A stretch of DNA of 7,253 bases. It comes from Bacillota bacterium (lineage in GTDB: Bacteria; Bacillota; Clostridia; Oscillospirales; CAG-272). The stretch is from the NCBI GenBank assembly GCA_021199825.1, contig JAJQHI010000186.1, positions 1 to 7,253 on the forward strand. Direction: 5' to 3'. The notes below the pieces were generated by a model. The model saw only the letters and a program-made list of their open reading frames with translations, searched no databases and was not told the origin of the DNA. This document shows positions 1-5,228 of the stretch, piece after piece; the first letter of the stretch is position 1; each line of letters starts with the position of its first letter. Position numbers and translations under genes: made by a program.

Positions 1-2
1 CA

Positions 3-158
3 CTTGTGAAGCATAACGGGGAGATCGTAACCCCCGACATCAACAGCAGCAGCGCCGACAGCTCGCTTGCCTTCACGGTTTGTATTTTTGATGGCGGAAT
101 TGACGCATCCGAAATCGAAAAGGCTGTCATTGACGGGGTTGAGGTCAGCTTCGAATAA
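3..158 (+). CDS. C-terminal fragment of an unrecognised protein (5' end outside window)
   Basis: An open frame runs from the left edge to a TAA at 156-158 and encodes the last 51 residues of a protein, starting LVKHNGEIVTPDINSSS and ending in IDGVEVSFE. It contains no internal stop, and the codons resemble those of the neighbouring genes. The fragment alternates short hydrophobic stretches (SLAFTVCIFDG) with polar turns, which suggests a small beta-rich C-terminal domain. No catalytic motif, membrane segment or named domain is visible, so no function is assigned. The weak A/T hairpin at 157-184 overlaps the stop codon and may end its transcript. The next gene, rplS, has its own promoter, so the two are probably separate transcription units. 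Confidence 0.6.
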   Translation, partial: LVKHNGEIVTPDINSSSADSSLAFTVCIFDGGIDASEIEKAVIDGVEVSFE

Positions 159-184
159 AAAAATGCGTACAGCGTGTTTTTTTT
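157..184 (+). terminator. weak A/T-rich hairpin after the partial gene
   Basis: Seven A residues (157-163) pair with the T-run at 177-184. The stem is extended by TGCG/CGTG pairing (two of these are G-T wobbles) around a TACAG loop. The 3' arm is an eight-T tract, so this could be an intrinsic terminator, but the GC core is only two pairs. The T-run is also the left half of a 14-bp palindrome, TTTTTTCGAAAAAA (179-192), which touches the -35 region of the rplS promoter. Confidence 0.4.
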
Positions 185-195
185 CGAAAAAAGGC

Positions 196-224
196 TTGCA
201 ATGCAGCGGCGAATGTGTTATAAT
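196..224 (+). promoter_or_regulatory. sigma-A promoter of rplS
   Basis: The -35 is TTGCAA (196-201) and the -10 is a perfect TATAAT (219-224), separated by 17 bp. A TG at 216-217 makes an extended -10 (TGTTATAAT). Transcription should start near 231, leaving a leader of about 80 nt before the rplS start codon. Confidence 0.85.
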
Positions 225-230
225 ATTTAT

Positions 231-312
231 CGCGCGTGATGTGCGCGCCGAAGCAGTCCGCTGCCGCTCTGCATGAATGCTTCGTCATTTTATATTAAGA
301 GAGGTCATTGAA
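231..312 (+). promoter_or_regulatory. structured rplS 5' leader, candidate L19 autoregulatory leader
   Basis: The predicted untranslated leader holds two helices. The first pairs CGCGC (231-235) with GCGCG (243-247). The second pairs CGAAGCA (249-255) with TGCTTCG (278-284), seven perfect pairs enclosing a conserved-looking GTCCGCTGCCGCTCTGCATG segment. Inside it, GCAG (253-256) can alternatively pair with CTGC (269-272). An L19 leader family upstream of rplS is known in low-GC Gram-positives and is thought to bind L19 for feedback control. Position and architecture fit, but I did not run a covariance search. The Shine-Dalgarno GAGAGG (299-304) lies just downstream, so control of translation initiation is plausible. 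Confidence 0.6.
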
Positions 313-654
313 ATGGACAAAATTGAAGCTCTTGTGCATGAGCAGCTCAAGGAAACGCCGCCTGAATTCAATGTAGGCGACACTGTAAAGGTTTATAACA
401 GAATAACAGAGGGTCAGCGCACCCGTACTCAGATTTACGAGGGCACTGTTATCGCTCGTCACGGCGGCGGAATCTCCGAGACATTTAAGGTTCGCCGTGT
501 TGCATACGGCTGCGGCGTGGAAAAAACCTTTCCGCTTCATTCGCCGAATGTTGAAAAGGTTGAGGTCGTCAGACGCGGTAAGGTTCGCCGCGCAAAGCTT
601 TACTACCTGCGTGACAGAGTGGGCAAAAGCTCTAAGGTTAAGGAAAAAATCTGA
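313..654 (+). CDS. rplS: 50S ribosomal protein L19
   Basis: This 113-residue protein has the usual length and full signature of L19: an N-terminal helix ([12 protein letters not shown]), [16 protein letters not shown] at about 20-35, [20 protein letters not shown] at 36-55, [20 protein letters not shown] at 56-75, then [20 protein letters not shown] and [15 protein letters not shown]19 sits on the large subunit at the interface with the 30S subunit and contributes to an inter-subunit bridge. The ATG at 313 is preferred over in-frame upstream codons because it gives the conserved N-terminus and has GAGAGG eight bases upstream. It is monocistronic here: promoter at 196-224, leader at 231-312, terminator at 686-716. 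In many bacteria rplS follows trmD, which is not seen upstream in this window. Confidence 0.98.
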   Translation: MDKIEALVHEQLKETPPEFNVGDTVKVYNRITEGQRTRTQIYEGTVIARHGGGISETFKVRRVAYGCGVEKTFPLHSPNVEKVEVVRRGKVRRAKLYYLRDRVGKSSKVKEKI

Positions 655-685
655 CACTCCGTTAACCGTTAATAACAGACCGTTA

Positions 686-716
686 CTGCGCCGGGTTTAT
701 CTCGGCGCAGCTTTTC
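686..716 (+). terminator. intrinsic terminator of rplS
   Basis: CTGCGCCG (686-693) pairs perfectly with CGGCGCAG (703-710). Two further pairs (G694-T702, G695-C701) leave a TTTAT loop, and the stem is followed by CTTTTC. It lies 31 bases after the rplS stop codon. Confidence 0.85.
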
Positions 717-732
717 ATTATGGGAGCGGTTA

Positions 733-903
733 GCAGGCGGGGCTCTGCCCCGAACCTCGCTCAGGGGGGATTTTTGCAAAAATCCCCCCTGAGAACCCCC
801 AAAAACCTTTTGGAAAGGGGAATAGGACAAGCTGGGATGAGGCAAAGCGACAAATTCAATGAAAACGAGGCGAAACACCTCCCCTTTCCAAACGCTTTTG
901 GAT
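733..903. repeat. composite inverted-repeat element in the 717-999 intergenic region
   Basis: This gene-free stretch stacks three inverted structures. First, CGGGGC-TCT-GCCCCG at 738-752. Second, a perfect 34-bp palindrome at 760-793, centred on TTTTTGCAAAAA, with six-G and six-C blocks in its arms. Third, a long imperfect inverted repeat in which CCAAAAACCTTTTGGAAAGG (799-818, continuing to 820) faces CCCCTTTCCAAA-CGCTTTTGG (881-901), about 60 bases apart. Each arm is itself a small hairpin (CCAAAA...TTTTGG). Short open frames cross it on both strands but look like translated repeat. The layout suggests a dispersed non-coding or MITE-like element, since similar G-rich hairpins recur between genes in clostridial genomes. 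Copy number cannot be judged from one copy. Confidence 0.65.
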
Positions 904-987
904 GTGTGAGTGGATTTGGATCGTGATTTTGAGGGCACCGCTCCAAGTAATATCTCCCGGCATATGCGAATACACATAAAATGAAGT

Positions 988-994
988 GAGGTGA
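988..994 (+). promoter_or_regulatory. Shine-Dalgarno that fixes the GHL10 start
   Basis: GAGGTGA lies five bases before the ATG at 1000. The in-frame GTG at 991 falls inside this Shine-Dalgarno sequence, so 1000 is the better start. I could not identify a convincing promoter upstream. TAATAT at 948-953 is a possible -10 but lacks a good -35. Confidence 0.75.
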
Positions 995-999
995 TACCG

Positions 1000-2562
1000 A
1001 TGAAGAAACGTTTCCTCGCGCGTTTGGCGGCACTGACAGCAGCGCTCGCGGTTCTGACGCTGCTTTTTTCTTCATGCAGCCGTGTGCCCGTTGACCACAC
1101 ACTCGCACCTCTTGACGGGGAGTCGTCAGACGGGGCGATTTCAGGCTACAGCACCGTAACGGACGAGCTTCGCGGATTTTATGTCGCCACAGCGTATAAT
1201 CTCAACTTCCCTTCAAAAAGCGGACTTTCGGCAGAGGAGCTTGCAGCCGAGCTTGACGCAATAGTTTCAAACGCGCAGCTTTGGGGCGTGAACGCGATAT
1301 TTTTTCAGGTTCGCTCCGAATCGGACGCCATGTATGACTCCGATATCTTCCCCACATCCGCGTATCTTGTGACAAGCCAAGGGGACGAGCTGCCGGACGG
1401 CTTCGACCCGCTCGAATATTTGATAAAAGCAGCGCATGCGGTCGGCATTGAGGTTCACGCATGGGTAAATCCCCTTCGCGTCACGCGAGGCGGCAGCATC
1501 GACAGCCCGAACACAGACATCTCCGCTCTCGCCGAGAATAATCCCGCACGCGAAAATCCCGACTGGACCTTTGAATACGCGGGCGAGCTTTACTATAACC
1601 CCGGAATTGAAGAGGTGCGCGAGCTTATAGCAGACGGGGTTTATGAGATTGTCGCCAATTACGACGTTGACGGGGTGATGTTTGACGATTATTTTTACCC
1701 ATATCCTGAAGAGGACGAGAACGGCGAGGACATTGAGATTGACGACGCCGACACATACGCCGCCTGCGGGGACGGCGAGGACATAAGCGACTGGCGGCGC
1801 GGGAATATCAACCTTTTGGTCAAGGCGTGTTATGACGCGGCAAAATCCGCTGACAGCGAATGCGCTTTCGGTGTCGCGCCCTTTGGGATATGGCAAAACG
1901 ACGACGGCGAGAACGGCGGCAGCGACACAACGGGGCTTGAGGCGTACAGCGCCATATACTGCGACGCTCTCGCTTGGGTTGAGGGCGGATACGTCGATTA
2001 TCTCGCGCCTCAGATATACTGGAGCTTTGAGAAGAGCTCCGCCTCATATGACACGCTCGCCGACTGGTGGAGCGCCCAGCTTGACGGCACGGGCATAAAG
2101 CTTTACATAAGCCATGGCGTATACAAATACGGCACAGACGAATGGAGCGAGGCGGGGACAGTCGATGAGATAACTGCCGAGATTGAATACGCGCGGAAGC
2201 TCATCTCATACCGCGGGAGCATTCTATACGGCTACACACAGCTCTCGAACGATACGGAAGGGCTTGCCGCGGAAACCTCCGCCTGCTTCGCTGACGAGAT
2301 ACTCTACGCCGACAGCATGAGCTCAGGTGAGAGCGTTGCTGTCATTTCACACGAATACGGCGACAGCGTGTCAAGCGTCAAGGTCAAGCTCACTGGAACA
2401 AGCGACCCCGCTTATCCCGTCACCTGTCAGGGCAAAAAAATAAGCCGCCGAAAGGACGGCAGCTTCTATGTGACGGTCACGCTGACGGAAGGCGAGAACT
2501 TCATTGAGTTTATGCAAAACGGCACCCCATATGTGATAAAGCTGATTTACGAAAGCGAATAA
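1000..2562 (+). CDS. secreted lipoprotein, GHL10 (DUF187) glycoside-hydrolase-like family
   Basis: This 520-residue protein opens with a lipoprotein signal: MKKR, a hydrophobic stretch at 5-23, then LFSSC with Cys26 as the likely lipidated residue. Residues about 55-430 carry the GHL10 TIM-barrel pattern: ELRGFYVATAYNLNFPS (56-72), FFQVRSESDAMY (101-112), FDPLEYLIKAAHAVGIEVHA (135-154) with WVNPLRV, YYNPGIEEVRELI (198-210), DGVMFDDYFYPYP (224-236), DWRRGNINLLV (264-274), FGVAPFGIW (290-298) and YVDYLAPQIYW (331-341). Residues about 441-520 look like a small beta-sandwich add-on. The conserved acidic residues (for example Asp229 and Asp230) are candidates for the active site. The family includes E. 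coli DigH (YddW), which cleaves denuded peptidoglycan glycan strands, so a wall-glycan substrate is plausible but unproven. It is probably a single-gene unit. It faces DUF1294 across only 19 bp. Confidence 0.93.
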   Translation: MKKRFLARLAALTAALAVLTLLFSSCSRVPVDHTLAPLDGESSDGAISGYSTVTDELRGFYVATAYNLNFPSKSGLSAEELAAELDAIVSNAQLWGVNAIFFQVRSESDAMYDSDIFPTSAYLVTSQGDELPDGFDPLEYLIKAAHAVGIEVHAWVNPLRVTRGGSIDSPNTDISALAENNPARENPDWTFEYAGELYYNPGIEEVRELIADGVYEIVANYDVDGVMFDDYFYPYPEEDENGEDIEIDDADTYAACGDGEDISDWRRGNINLLVKACYDAAKSADSECAFGVAPFGIWQNDDGENGGSDTTGLEAYSAIYCDALAWVEGGYVDYLAPQIYWSFEKSSASYDTLADWWSAQLDGTGIKLYISHGVYKYGTDEWSEAGTVDEITAEIEYARKLISYRGSILYGYTQLSNDTEGLAAETSACFADEILYADSMSSGESVAVISHEYGDSVSSVKVKLTGTSDPAYPVTCQGKKISRRKDGSFYVTVTLTEGENFIEFMQNGTPYVIKLIYESE

Positions 2563-2580
2563 GCGAGCGTAGCGAGCGTA
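2563..2580. repeat. 9-bp tandem duplication between convergent genes
   Basis: GCGAGCGTA occurs twice in a row (2563-2571 and 2572-2580). It fills nearly the whole 19-bp gap between the GHL10 stop and the DUF1294 stop. No hairpin or T-run is present, so this spacer has no recognisable terminator. Confidence 0.7.
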
Positions 2581-2581
2581 T

Positions 2582-2863
2582 CTACCACAAATACACAAGC
2601 CACGCAATTGCCGCGTGAAGCACGATAAAGACGGGCAGCGGAATCATAAAGCTCGCGTGGCGCGTTTTGTGGTGCAGTATCTTCATGGTTATATACATGA
2701 AAAGCGCGCCGCCAAAAAAAGCGACAGTCCAAAGGACGCGCTCAGGCACACGCCACGCGCGCTTCCATGATGCGCTTTTGTCGTAAGCGGTGAGCACCAC
2801 CGCGACAATTGAGATTATGATGAAATACACCAAAAGCGGTGTGCGCAAAAACGTCAAATCCAT
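2582..2863 (-). CDS. DUF1294 family small membrane protein
   Basis: This 93-residue protein begins MDLTFLRTPLLVYFIIISIV. It carries the DUF1294 hallmark AYDKSASWKRAWRVPERVLW (about 26-45), then a second hydrophobic segment with FFGGALFMYITMKILHHKTR (about 49-68), then SF and a third membrane stretch ending IAWLVYLW. The order DK...W(R)xPE...GG...HKTR...F is diagnostic of the family, whose function is unknown. Members are short integral membrane proteins, and about three transmembrane segments are expected here. The ATG at 2863 was chosen because GGAG sits seven bases upstream; an upstream in-frame extension would overlap the preceding gene. It starts four bases after the stop of the DUF6873 gene, so the two are almost certainly cotranscribed. 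Confidence 0.9.
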   Translation of the reverse strand: MDLTFLRTPLLVYFIIISIVAVVLTAYDKSASWKRAWRVPERVLWTVAFFGGALFMYITMKILHHKTRHASFMIPLPVFIVLHAAIAWLVYLW

Positions 2864-2867
2864 TTCC

Positions 2868-3593
2868 CTACTCCAAATAAATACACCCTGAATCAAACAA
2901 AGTGCAGTCCGACAGCGACACGACATCATACCCGTGACGCGAGGCTGCCTTTTTTATTATATCACAGTCAGGGTGAATGTCAATATCTCCGAGAAAATAA
3001 AGCTTCCCGTCTGCGAAAAAAGACGCACCGCCTATAAATCCATCAAGCCCGCCGCCGTATCCCGGCAGCCGAATGTTCCCCTGGCTTATAAGGTGCGCCT
3101 CATATCCGCGCCCCGCCGCGGCGTTATAAATTGATGTGTCGGAGGTGACAACGGCATCCCCGCCTATTATAGCGGCGGAGCATTTCGCGTATCCCTGACG
3201 CACACTCACTATATCAAGGCGTGCGCGGTTCGCGGCAGCCAAAACATCGGGTGATATGGCACTTCCCAGCCCGAAAAGCGCATTTTTAAAAATAAAGCAG
3301 TTATACGCCGCGTCTTTCGGATATTCGCCGCCGCAGTCGTCGGTCAAATAAAGCTCCATATCGGGGCACAGCCTTTTTATATCACCCACAGCCTCCGAAA
3401 AGGGCGCGCTTTCCATATCCGCCCCACGCACAAAAAGCCGACCAAACGCCGGGAAGAGCAAAATATCGGGATGAGACGATATCCGCTCGTCAAAGAGCGG
3501 GGATTTCGGCATAGCTATTACATCGAAACCGCGGCGGCGTGCGCCTGATATTATATCGTCGGGAACGCTGCAGGACAAAAGAAGCACTGACAT
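2868..3593 (-). CDS. DUF6873 / GME-fold (pentein-like) family protein
   Basis: This 241-residue cytosolic protein has no signal peptide. Its motifs match what I recall of DUF6873 'GME fold' proteins of clostridia: SSHPDILLF (39-47), VRQGYAKCS (131-139), GGDAVVTSDTSIYNAA (144-159), GNIRLPGYGGGLDGFIGGAS (172-191), LGDIDIHPDCD (201-211) and a C-terminal SDCTLFDSGCIYLE (228-241). The GME (guanidine-modifying enzyme, or pentein) fold is shared with agmatine deiminase and DDAH, which use Cys, His and acidic residues. His207 in IHPD, Cys237 in FDSGC and Asp145/Asp152 are candidates, but no activity is established and I assign none. ATG 3593 is preferred over the TTG seven codons upstream because GAGGG sits four bases before it. 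It has no clear promoter of its own: the rpmB terminator ends 12 bases upstream, and DUF1294 follows directly. Confidence 0.78.
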   Translation of the reverse strand: MSVLLLSCSVPDDIISGARRRGFDVIAMPKSPLFDERISSHPDILLFPAFGRLFVRGADMESAPFSEAVGDIKRLCPDMELYLTDDCGGEYPKDAAYNCFIFKNALFGLGSAISPDVLAAANRARLDIVSVRQGYAKCSAAIIGGDAVVTSDTSIYNAAAGRGYEAHLISQGNIRLPGYGGGLDGFIGGASFFADGKLYFLGDIDIHPDCDIIKKAASRHGYDVVSLSDCTLFDSGCIYLE

Positions 3594-3595
3594 AA

Positions 3596-3602
3596 CACCC
3601 TC
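3596..3602 (-). promoter_or_regulatory. Shine-Dalgarno of the DUF6873 gene, abutting the rpmB terminator
   Basis: On the minus strand, GAGGGTG lies just before ATG 3593 and just after the T-rich tail of the rpmB terminator (3606-3615). This supports the ATG start. It also puts the ribosome binding site a few bases beyond the point where most rpmB transcripts should end. Confidence 0.65.
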
Positions 3603-3605
3603 ACA

Positions 3606-3647
3606 TAAAAACAAAGGGAGCGAGCCGCGATTTCGCAGCCGTCTCCC
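3606..3647 (-). terminator. intrinsic terminator after rpmB (possibly bidirectional)
   Basis: GGGAG (3616-3620) pairs with CTCCC (3643-3647). The stem extends through CG/CG with a one-base bulge and ends in GCGA-TT-TCGC (3627-3636). On the minus strand it is followed by TTTGTTTTT, which is the expected U-tract for the rpmB transcript. On the plus strand it is followed by GTG and six T residues, so it may stop transcripts from either side. Confidence 0.75.
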
Positions 3648-3680
3648 GTGTTTTTTATTTGCTTTTTTGCTCTGAAAGCC

Positions 3681-3869
3681 TTATACGGCGCGTGTAACCT
3701 TGCCGGAGCGCAGGCAGCGTGAGCAAACGCTTACGGTCTTATGTGTTCCGTTGTCGTCAATGCGTACCTTTCTGATGTTGGGCTTCCAAGCTCTTGATGT
3801 CTTGCGCTCGGAATGAGATACGTTGTGACCGAAGGTCACGCCCTTTCCGCAAATGCAGCATTTTGCCAT
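3681..3869 (-). CDS. rpmB: 50S ribosomal protein L28, zinc-ribbon form
   Basis: This is a 62-residue protein, the usual length for L28. It reads MAKCCICGKGVTFGHNVSHS, then RKTSRAWKPNIRKVRI (22-37), then KTVSVCSRCLRSGKV (44-58). Cys4/Cys7 and Cys49/Cys52 form two CxxC pairs, marking the zinc-binding (C+) form of L28. L28 is a basic component of the large subunit needed for late assembly. GGAGG (plus-strand 3879-3883) lies nine bases upstream of the ATG. The gene has a strong promoter (3949-3977), a leader with two hairpins and a terminator immediately downstream. The DUF6873-DUF1294 pair follows on the same strand and may depend on read-through. Confidence 0.98.
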   Translation of the reverse strand: MAKCCICGKGVTFGHNVSHSERKTSRAWKPNIRKVRIDDNGTHKTVSVCSRCLRSGKVTRAV

Positions 3870-3902
3870 ATCGTTATACCTCCAAAATAATAATCTTTCA
3901 TA

Positions 3903-3939
3903 CCATGAAAACGGTCATGGACAGCGGCTTTGTGCCGCT
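3903..3939 (-). promoter_or_regulatory. two-hairpin rpmB leader
   Basis: The predicted leader runs from about 3942 to 3870 on the minus strand and holds two perfect 6-bp hairpins. AGCGGC (3923-3928) pairs with GCCGCT (3934-3939) over a 5-nt loop. CCATGA (3903-3908) pairs with TCATGG (3915-3920) over a 6-nt loop. They lie between the promoter and the Shine-Dalgarno (3879-3883). A leader that senses L28 or another ribosomal component is possible. I do not recognise a named family. Confidence 0.45.
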
Positions 3940-3948
3940 CAACGTTTT

Positions 3949-3977
3949 ATTATACCACATCCGCGTGATTTTATCAA
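3949..3977 (-). promoter_or_regulatory. sigma-A promoter of rpmB
   Basis: On the minus strand the -35 is TTGATA (3972-3977) and the -10 is a perfect TATAAT (3949-3954), 17 bp apart. TGG directly before the -10 makes it an extended -10. The start site should be near 3942. Confidence 0.85.
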
Positions 3978-4022
3978 GCGGAAATTCAATTTTTTTGCGT
4001 CCCAAGGGCAAAAAATCACGCG
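3962..4022. repeat. 11-bp perfect inverted repeat between the LD-carboxypeptidase and rpmB
   Basis: CGCGTGATTTT (3962-3972) is repeated exactly in inverted form as AAAATCACGCG (4012-4022), with 39 bases between. The left arm lies inside the rpmB promoter spacer. The interior can form a competing T-run/A-run stem around CCC-AA-GGG (about 3991-4015). A weak TCGGA/TCCGA hairpin (4026-4042) sits right after the LD-carboxypeptidase stop. I see no canonical terminator for that gene, so these structures may serve as its 3' end. Confidence 0.5.
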
Positions 4023-4047
4023 ATTTCGGAGAAAAAATCCGACTAAT

Positions 4048-4944
4048 TTAAAAAGTATCAAACATGATAGCTCCCGAATCAGCGTCAAGCTCCGCCTCAG
4101 CCCCTATTGGGAAGACGGCGTTGCTCGGTCCGTGACCGAAGTCGTCGGTATAGATGACGGGAATATCGTATTTTTCGCCAAAGCGCGCCAGGGAGCCAAG
4201 CAGCGTATCGGGTCTTTTATCAGAATAGTGCCCGAAAATAAGCCCTTTTACGTTTTTCATAAATTCACTCTGTCCTATAAACGCGAGATACTCGGACGCC
4301 TCGCCCACATCGGAAAACATCTCGTGGTCCTCAAGGAAGAGGATATAATCGCGCTTTTTATCATATGAGAAGTGCTTATTTGAGAGCATCAGCCCGAAAA
4401 GCTGAGTGAAACCGCCTATAAGCGTACCGCTGCATGTGCCGCCGCGTACACAAATCGGCATTGAGTTGGCGATAAACGTGCTAACGCCGTTCCCGCTCAT
4501 AAAATTCGCACGGAACTGCACATAATTATAATAGCGCAGATCCTCAAAGCTGCCGGCGGACGGTCCGTAATACGTGACAAGCCCCGTCTCGGCGTAAATC
4601 GCGTTTAAAATGGATGTCGCGTCGCTGTACGAGGATATAAGCTTAGGGTGACTCTTTACTGCGTCGTAATCGATATAATCGAGGATTTCCGCGGCACCTG
4701 ATCCGCCGCTGAAAAGAATCATCTTCACCTCATCGTCAGCGATAAGTGAATTGAAGTCGTCGGCGCGCTCCTCAGCACTCCCCGCGTATCCGTAAGCGTC
4801 GGAGAAGATATTGTCCGCGAACTTCACGTAAAAACCGACCCGATTCAAGCTTTCGGCAATTCTGCTGTATTTCTCGCGGTCGGCGACGCGGCTGGGCGAG
4901 AAAATGCCTATGGTGTCGCCTCGCTCAATGCGTTTTGCAAACAT
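4048..4944 (-). CDS. S66 family LD-carboxypeptidase (LdcA/MccF-like)
   Basis: This 298-residue protein has the usual length and order of peptidase family S66. The N-terminal domain has GDTIGIFSPSRV (9-20), the oxyanion-side motif LFSGGSGAAEILDYID (77-92) and the nucleophile motif LISSYSDATSILNAI (102-116), with Ser107 as predicted nucleophile. The C-terminal domain has TCSGTLIGGFTQLFGL (170-185), FLEDHE (203-208) with Glu205, and DDFGHGPSNAVFPIGAE (267-283) with His271. The Ser-Glu-His triad is complete. Family members remove the terminal D-Ala from murein tetrapeptide in the cytosol during peptidoglycan recycling, or cleave microcin C-like peptide conjugates (MccF). The sequence alone does not separate these roles. 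There is no signal peptide, which fits cytosolic action. AAAGGAG lies six bases before the ATG. No clear promoter was found; a 30-bp palindrome lies just upstream. Confidence 0.94.
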   Translation of the reverse strand: MFAKRIERGDTIGIFSPSRVADREKYSRIAESLNRVGFYVKFADNIFSDAYGYAGSAEERADDFNSLIADDEVKMILFSGGSGAAEILDYIDYDAVKSHPKLISSYSDATSILNAIYAETGLVTYYGPSAGSFEDLRYYNYVQFRANFMSGNGVSTFIANSMPICVRGGTCSGTLIGGFTQLFGLMLSNKHFSYDKKRDYILFLEDHEMFSDVGEASEYLAFIGQSEFMKNVKGLIFGHYSDKRPDTLLGSLARFGEKYDIPVIYTDDFGHGPSNAVFPIGAEAELDADSGAIMFDTF

Positions 4945-4969
4945 GGTGTACTCCTTTCGGTGGTGTTAA

Positions 4970-4999
4970 ATCACAAAAACCAAATTTGGTTTTTGTGAT
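4970..4999. repeat. 30-bp perfect palindrome upstream of the LD-carboxypeptidase gene
   Basis: The 15-base half ATCACAAAAACCAAA (4970-4984) is followed directly by its exact reverse complement (4985-4999), with no spacer. It lies 25 bases upstream of the start codon, between that gene and the tRNA-Leu terminator. A second small hairpin, CGCGC-TTT-GCGCG, lies at 5006-5018. It could be an operator, a cruciform or a back-up terminator. No promoter boxes are clear beside it. Confidence 0.75.
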
Positions 5000-5025
5000 G
5001 AAATCCGCGCTTTGCGCGAATGAAC

Positions 5026-5060
5026 AAAAAAACGGCAAACATACGCTTGTCGCTTTTTTT
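5026..5060 (-). terminator. intrinsic terminator of tRNA-Leu
   Basis: Four bases after the tRNA 3' end on the minus strand, an A7 run (complement of 5054-5060) pairs with a T7 run (complement of 5026-5032). In between is a short GC-containing stem with one bulged G and one A-C mismatch, closed by CAAG/TTTG around CGTAT. The T7 tract provides the release signal. Confidence 0.7.
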
Positions 5061-5063
5061 GTC

Positions 5064-5145
<82 letters not shown>

Positions 5146-5155
5146 GTACGAGAGT

Positions 5156-5184
5156 ATTATACAACACTCTTTTTCGTTTGTCAA
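5156..5184 (-). promoter_or_regulatory. full-consensus sigma-A promoter of tRNA-Leu
   Basis: On the minus strand, TTGACA (5179-5184) and TATAAT (5156-5161) both match consensus exactly and are 17 bp apart. The -10 lies 10 bases upstream of the mature tRNA 5' end, so the precursor should have a very short 5' leader for RNase P to remove. Confidence 0.92.
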
Positions 5185-5228
5185 GGGGTAAATCAAATTT
5201 TTTTTGAGATTTTCGAAGTTTTTTTCAC

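Noticed and set aside
277..312. Upstream in-frame start for rplS at 277
   Set aside because: It adds 12 residues not found in L19, lies inside the leader helix and has no Shine-Dalgarno.
669..1108. Minus-strand open frames of 143 and 115 codons covering 669-1108
   Set aside because: They are made of the palindromic repeat (peptides such as GGFLQKSPL) plus antisense of the GHL10 signal peptide, so they read as translated repeat rather than genes.
1267..1896. 209-codon minus-strand open frame inside the GHL10 gene
   Set aside because: It lies antisense to a gene with clear family motifs, and its translation resembles no family. It is a shadow frame.
3853..4368. 171-codon plus-strand open frame across the rpmB upstream region and the LD-carboxypeptidase
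   Set aside because: It overlaps a strong minus-strand promoter and the catalytic part of a recognised S66 gene, and no domain is visible.
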